From Salinimicrobium sp963739625 (lineage in GTDB: Bacteria; Bacteroidota; Bacteroidia; Flavobacteriales; Flavobacteriaceae): a DNA stretch of 64,000 nucleotides. The notes under the pieces are model-generated. The model ran no database searches. It saw only the letters and a program-made list of their open reading frames with translations, and had not been told where the DNA came from. Positions 62,033 through 64,000 of the stretch are shown here, piece by piece (position 1 is the stretch's first letter; each line of letters opens with the position of its first letter). Location of the stretch: contig CAVUAU010000014.1 in the NCBI GenBank assembly GCA_963739625.1, forward strand, positions 1-64,000, read 5' to 3'. A program made the translations under genes and the position numbers.

Positions 62033-62053
62033 TATATTATCAATTTAAAACGA

Positions 62054-62086
62054 AACCCTCCAAAAACGTCATTTTTGGAGGGTTTT
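62054..62086. terminator. Bidirectional terminator built on the 19-bp palindrome
   Basis: AACCCTCCAAAAACG-T-CATTTTTGGAGGGTT, then T-rich DNA. The inner 62060-62078 is a member of the recurrent palindrome family; the GAGGG outer stem makes it a real hairpin terminator for the convergent barrel gene and bshA. Confidence 0.8.
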
Positions 62087-62091
62087 GTTTT

Positions 62092-63231
62092 TTAATGCTG
62101 TTCCTGGAGCTGCCGTACGGCCTTCTTGTAGAGGTTTTCATAAAGGGGTACCACAGTATTGATATCAAAATTGAACGCCTGATTTTTGGCGTTTTCCTTG
62201 AATTTCTTCAGGATTTCTTCATCTTTCAGAATAGAAATCGCATAGGCTGCCATTTCCTCTACCTCGCCCACACCACTAAGGTAACCTGAAAATCCGTGTT
62301 TATTCACTTCGGGCAGCCCACCGGTATTGGTAGAGATCACCGGCACCCCGTTGACCATAGCTTCCAGCGCCGCCAAACCAAAACTTTCACTTTCTGAAGG
62401 CAACACAAAAAGATCTGAAAAACTCAGGATCTTATCAATTTCATGGGATTCTCCCAGGAAAACCACTTTATCTTCTATTCCTAATTCGGCTACAAGCTCT
62501 TCGGCCATTTCGCGTTCGGGTCCCTGGCCCACCATAATAAGCCTTGCTGCTAGCTGTTTCTGAACATTATAGAACACCATGATCACATCATCAATGCGCT
62601 TTACCTTCCTTAAGTTACTCACGTGGGTGATGATCTTTTCATTTCCGGAAGCCAGCATGCTGCGATGACAGTCGCTTACAGAATTCTGATATTTCGAGGT
62701 GTCAATAAAATTGGGAACCACCTCGATCTCTTTTTTCACCTTAAAAAGCCTAAGGGTATCAGACTTTAAACTTTGGGATACCGAAGTAACCACATCACTA
62801 TTGTTGATGCTAAAGGTTACTGCAGGTTTGTAAAAAGGGTGATTTCCTACGAGGGTAATATCTGTGCCGTGAAGCGTCGTTACCATAGGCAGAAAGATCC
62901 CTTCTTCCTCCAGCATCTTTTTGGCCATATACCCCGCATAAGCATGCGGGATTGCATAATGGACGTGTAACAGCTCGATCTTATGCAGTTTCACCATGTC
63001 TACCAGTTTGCTGCTCAGGGCAAGCTCATATGGCTGATAATGAAAAAGCGGATATTCGGGCACATTCACCTCGTGAAAATGAATATTTCCTGAAAGTTGC
63101 TCCAGCCTTACCGGCTGTTTATAAGTGATGAAATGGATTTCATGCCCTCTTTTGGAAAGGGCCATCCCCAGTTCGGTGGCAACTACGCCGCTCCCGCCGA
63201 AGGTGGGGTAACAAACAATAGCGATTTTCAT
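62092..63231 (-). CDS. bshA: N-acetyl-alpha-D-glucosaminyl L-malate synthase, bacillithiol pathway
   Basis: A 379-residue GT4-family glycosyltransferase that joins GlcNAc (from UDP-GlcNAc) to L-malate, the first step of bacillithiol synthesis. Features are the start Ile-Val-Cys-Tyr-Pro-Thr-Phe-Gly-Gly-Ser-Gly (the acceptor/donor glycine loop) and the C-terminal nucleotide-sugar site with Gly-Gln-Gly-Pro-Glu and Ser-Glu-Ser-Glu-Ser-Phe-Gly-Leu-Ala-Ala-Leu-Glu-Ala. It fits use of bacillithiol in this organism; bshB and bshC are not in the window. It overlaps the upstream GH3/serine-hydrolase gene by four bases, and the two are coupled. Confidence 0.92.
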   Translation of the reverse strand: MKIAIVCYPTFGGSGVVATELGMALSKRGHEIHFITYKQPVRLEQLSGNIHFHEVNVPEYPLFHYQPYELALSSKLVDMVKLHKIELLHVHYAIPHAYAGYMAKKMLEEEGIFLPMVTTLHGTDITLVGNHPFYKPAVTFSINNSDVVTSVSQSLKSDTLRLFKVKKEIEVVPNFIDTSKYQNSVSDCHRSMLASGNEKIITHVSNLRKVKRIDDVIMVFYNVQKQLAARLIMVGQGPEREMAEELVAELGIEDKVVFLGESHEIDKILSFSDLFVLPSESESFGLAALEAMVNGVPVISTNTGGLPEVNKHGFSGYLSGVGEVEEMAAYAISILKDEEILKKFKENAKNQAFNFDINTVVPLYENLYKKAVRQLQEQH

Positions 63232-64000
63232 AGATTTCTATCTATAGCTTCATATATAGCTTCCTGTATCTTCGTCCTGATTCCTTCCCTGATCAACTTT
63301 TTGTTCTCGGCTGAAGGATGTACTCGATTCGATAAAAATACGTAAACTATTTCTTCGGCAGGGTCTGCCCAGGTTAAAGTTCCCGTAAATCCGCTGTGGC
63401 CGAAGCTTGTCATAGAGACGCAACCGCAGGTGGGTCCCGCCTCTTCCAGTTGTGGTTTATCAAAACCAACTCCTCTTCTTACTTCGTCTTCGCAAAAATA
63501 ACAGGTATTAAATTTATCTATGGTTGCCTGGTCAAGAAATCTTGTGCCACCGTAGACGCCTCCATTGAGATACATTTGCATGATCTTCGCCACATCGTTC
63601 GCATTGGTGAATAATCCGGCCTGTCCTCCAATCCCGCCAAGCATTGCCGCCCCCTGGTCATGCACATAACCCTGCAAGAGCTGGTGCCTCCATAGCTGGT
63701 CATCTTCTGTAGGCACAATCTTTTCCTTCGGAAATTTATTCAGCGGAAGGTAGGTCGTATTATTAGCGCCCAATCCTTCGTAAAAATGATCTGGTGCAAG
63801 ATAGGCAAGGGAAGTACCATAGATGTCTTCCAGATAGGCCTTCAACAGGTAGTAAGGCAGATCGCTGTATTTATATTCCTTTTTACGTTCCAGGTCACTA
63901 TCCCTAATGATCTTTACAATACTGTCACGAATGTCATTTCGCACATACATTCCTTCGGCCACTTTGGTGTTGTAACCGGGAACTTCCTCTGTGCGTAAAT
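63228..64000 (-). CDS. Beta-lactamase-type (serine hydrolase) C-terminal domain protein, start outside window
   Basis: The open frame runs through the right edge, so only the last about 256 residues are seen. They match the class C beta-lactamase/serine-hydrolase fold: Met-Tyr-Val-Arg-Asn-Asp and Tyr-Lys-Tyr-Ser-Asp-Leu-Pro-Tyr-Tyr near the start, then Gly-Gly-Ile-Gly-Gly-Gln-Ala-Gly-Leu-Phe-Thr, and His-Ser-Gly-Phe-Thr-Gly-Thr in place of Lys-Thr-Gly. In Bacteroidota such a domain is often fused after a GH3 beta-N-acetylglucosaminidase domain, which would lie outside. It may work in cell-wall recycling. It is coupled to bshA by a four-base overlap. Confidence 0.82.
   Translation of the reverse strand, partial: LRTEEVPGYNTKVAEGMYVRNDIRDSIVKIIRDSDLERKKEYKYSDLPYYLLKAYLEDIYGTSLAYLAPDHFYEGLGANNTTYLPLNKFPKEKIVPTEDDQLWRHQLLQGYVHDQGAAMLGGIGGQAGLFTNANDVAKIMQMYLNGGVYGGTRFLDQATIDKFNTCYFCEDEVRRGVGFDKPQLEEAGPTCGCVSMTSFGHSGFTGTLTWADPAEEIVYVFLSNRVHPSAENKKLIREGIRTKIQEAIYEAIDRNL

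Overview
The window looks like a chromosomal segment of a marine or halophilic member of the Flavobacteriaceae (Bacteroidota). The evidence is a set of typical gene families: a TamA/TamB pair, lipoproteins with an OmpA C-terminal domain, DUF4251, DUF1835, a fused E1 alpha/beta branched-chain dehydrogenase, the bacillithiol gene bshA, and EF-G and DUF1704 paralogs. Promoters also fit, with TAnnTTTG -7 elements and few Shine-Dalgarno sites. The genus cannot be fixed from the sequence; something near Salinimicrobium, Gramella or Salegentibacter is a guess. No rRNA, tRNA, insertion sequence, prophage or CRISPR array was seen.

Layout. 0-10 kb: a partial DUF4402 protein, DoxX, an OmpA lipoprotein, then tamB and a TamA-like barrel gene, converging on upp. 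10-22 kb: small stress and envelope genes (NTF2-like, two universal stress proteins, cold-shock protein, DUF2383-like bundle), an M61 peptidase, a three-repeat lipoprotein, an EF-G paralog and an amidohydrolase. 22-34 kb: an M1 peptidase, MFS, EamA and CDF transporters, an orphan sulfotransferase, DUF4251, and an Aquifex-type aconitase. 34.6-41 kb: a tightly packed minus-strand biosynthetic operon. 41-44.6 kb: glycine-zipper OmpA lipoprotein, lipocalin-like lipoprotein, a DUF1328 miniprotein and the E1 dehydrogenase. 44.7-51.4 kb: a plus-strand run of an IPNS-like oxygenase, SUI1/eIF1 homolog, DUF1835, uridine phosphorylase-like protein, ppk1, a substrate-binding protein and a barrel protein. 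51.4-64 kb: ung, MutS2-like, DCC thiol oxidoreductase, a degenerate DUF1704 protein, a dicarboxylate symporter, aroC, a large FAD/Fe-S oxidase, a barrel protein, bshA and the end of a GH3/beta-lactamase-type protein.

The most interesting system is the operon at 34629-40958. It holds a type III polyketide synthase, a SAM methyltransferase and an FAD monooxygenase-like protein, followed by its own type II fatty-acid cassette (FabL/FabI-type enoyl reductase, FabZ-like dehydratase, ketosynthase, acyl carrier protein) and a phosphopantetheinyl transferase. I infer that the cassette builds an acyl-ACP starter, the type III PKS extends and cyclises it to an alkylresorcinol or alkylpyrone, and the last two enzymes methylate and oxidise the ring. 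A 98-bp array of 14 tandem heptamers sits inside the operon and supplies the last codons of the ketosynthase.

Two signals run across the whole window. First, a 19-bp palindrome close to TCAAAAAWG-N-CATTTTTGA recurs in coding and non-coding DNA, in several reading frames. Second, nine genes are broken by frameshifts, and all nine are repaired by removing exactly one base from a short homopolymer. That uniform polarity points to sequencing or assembly error more than to real gene decay.
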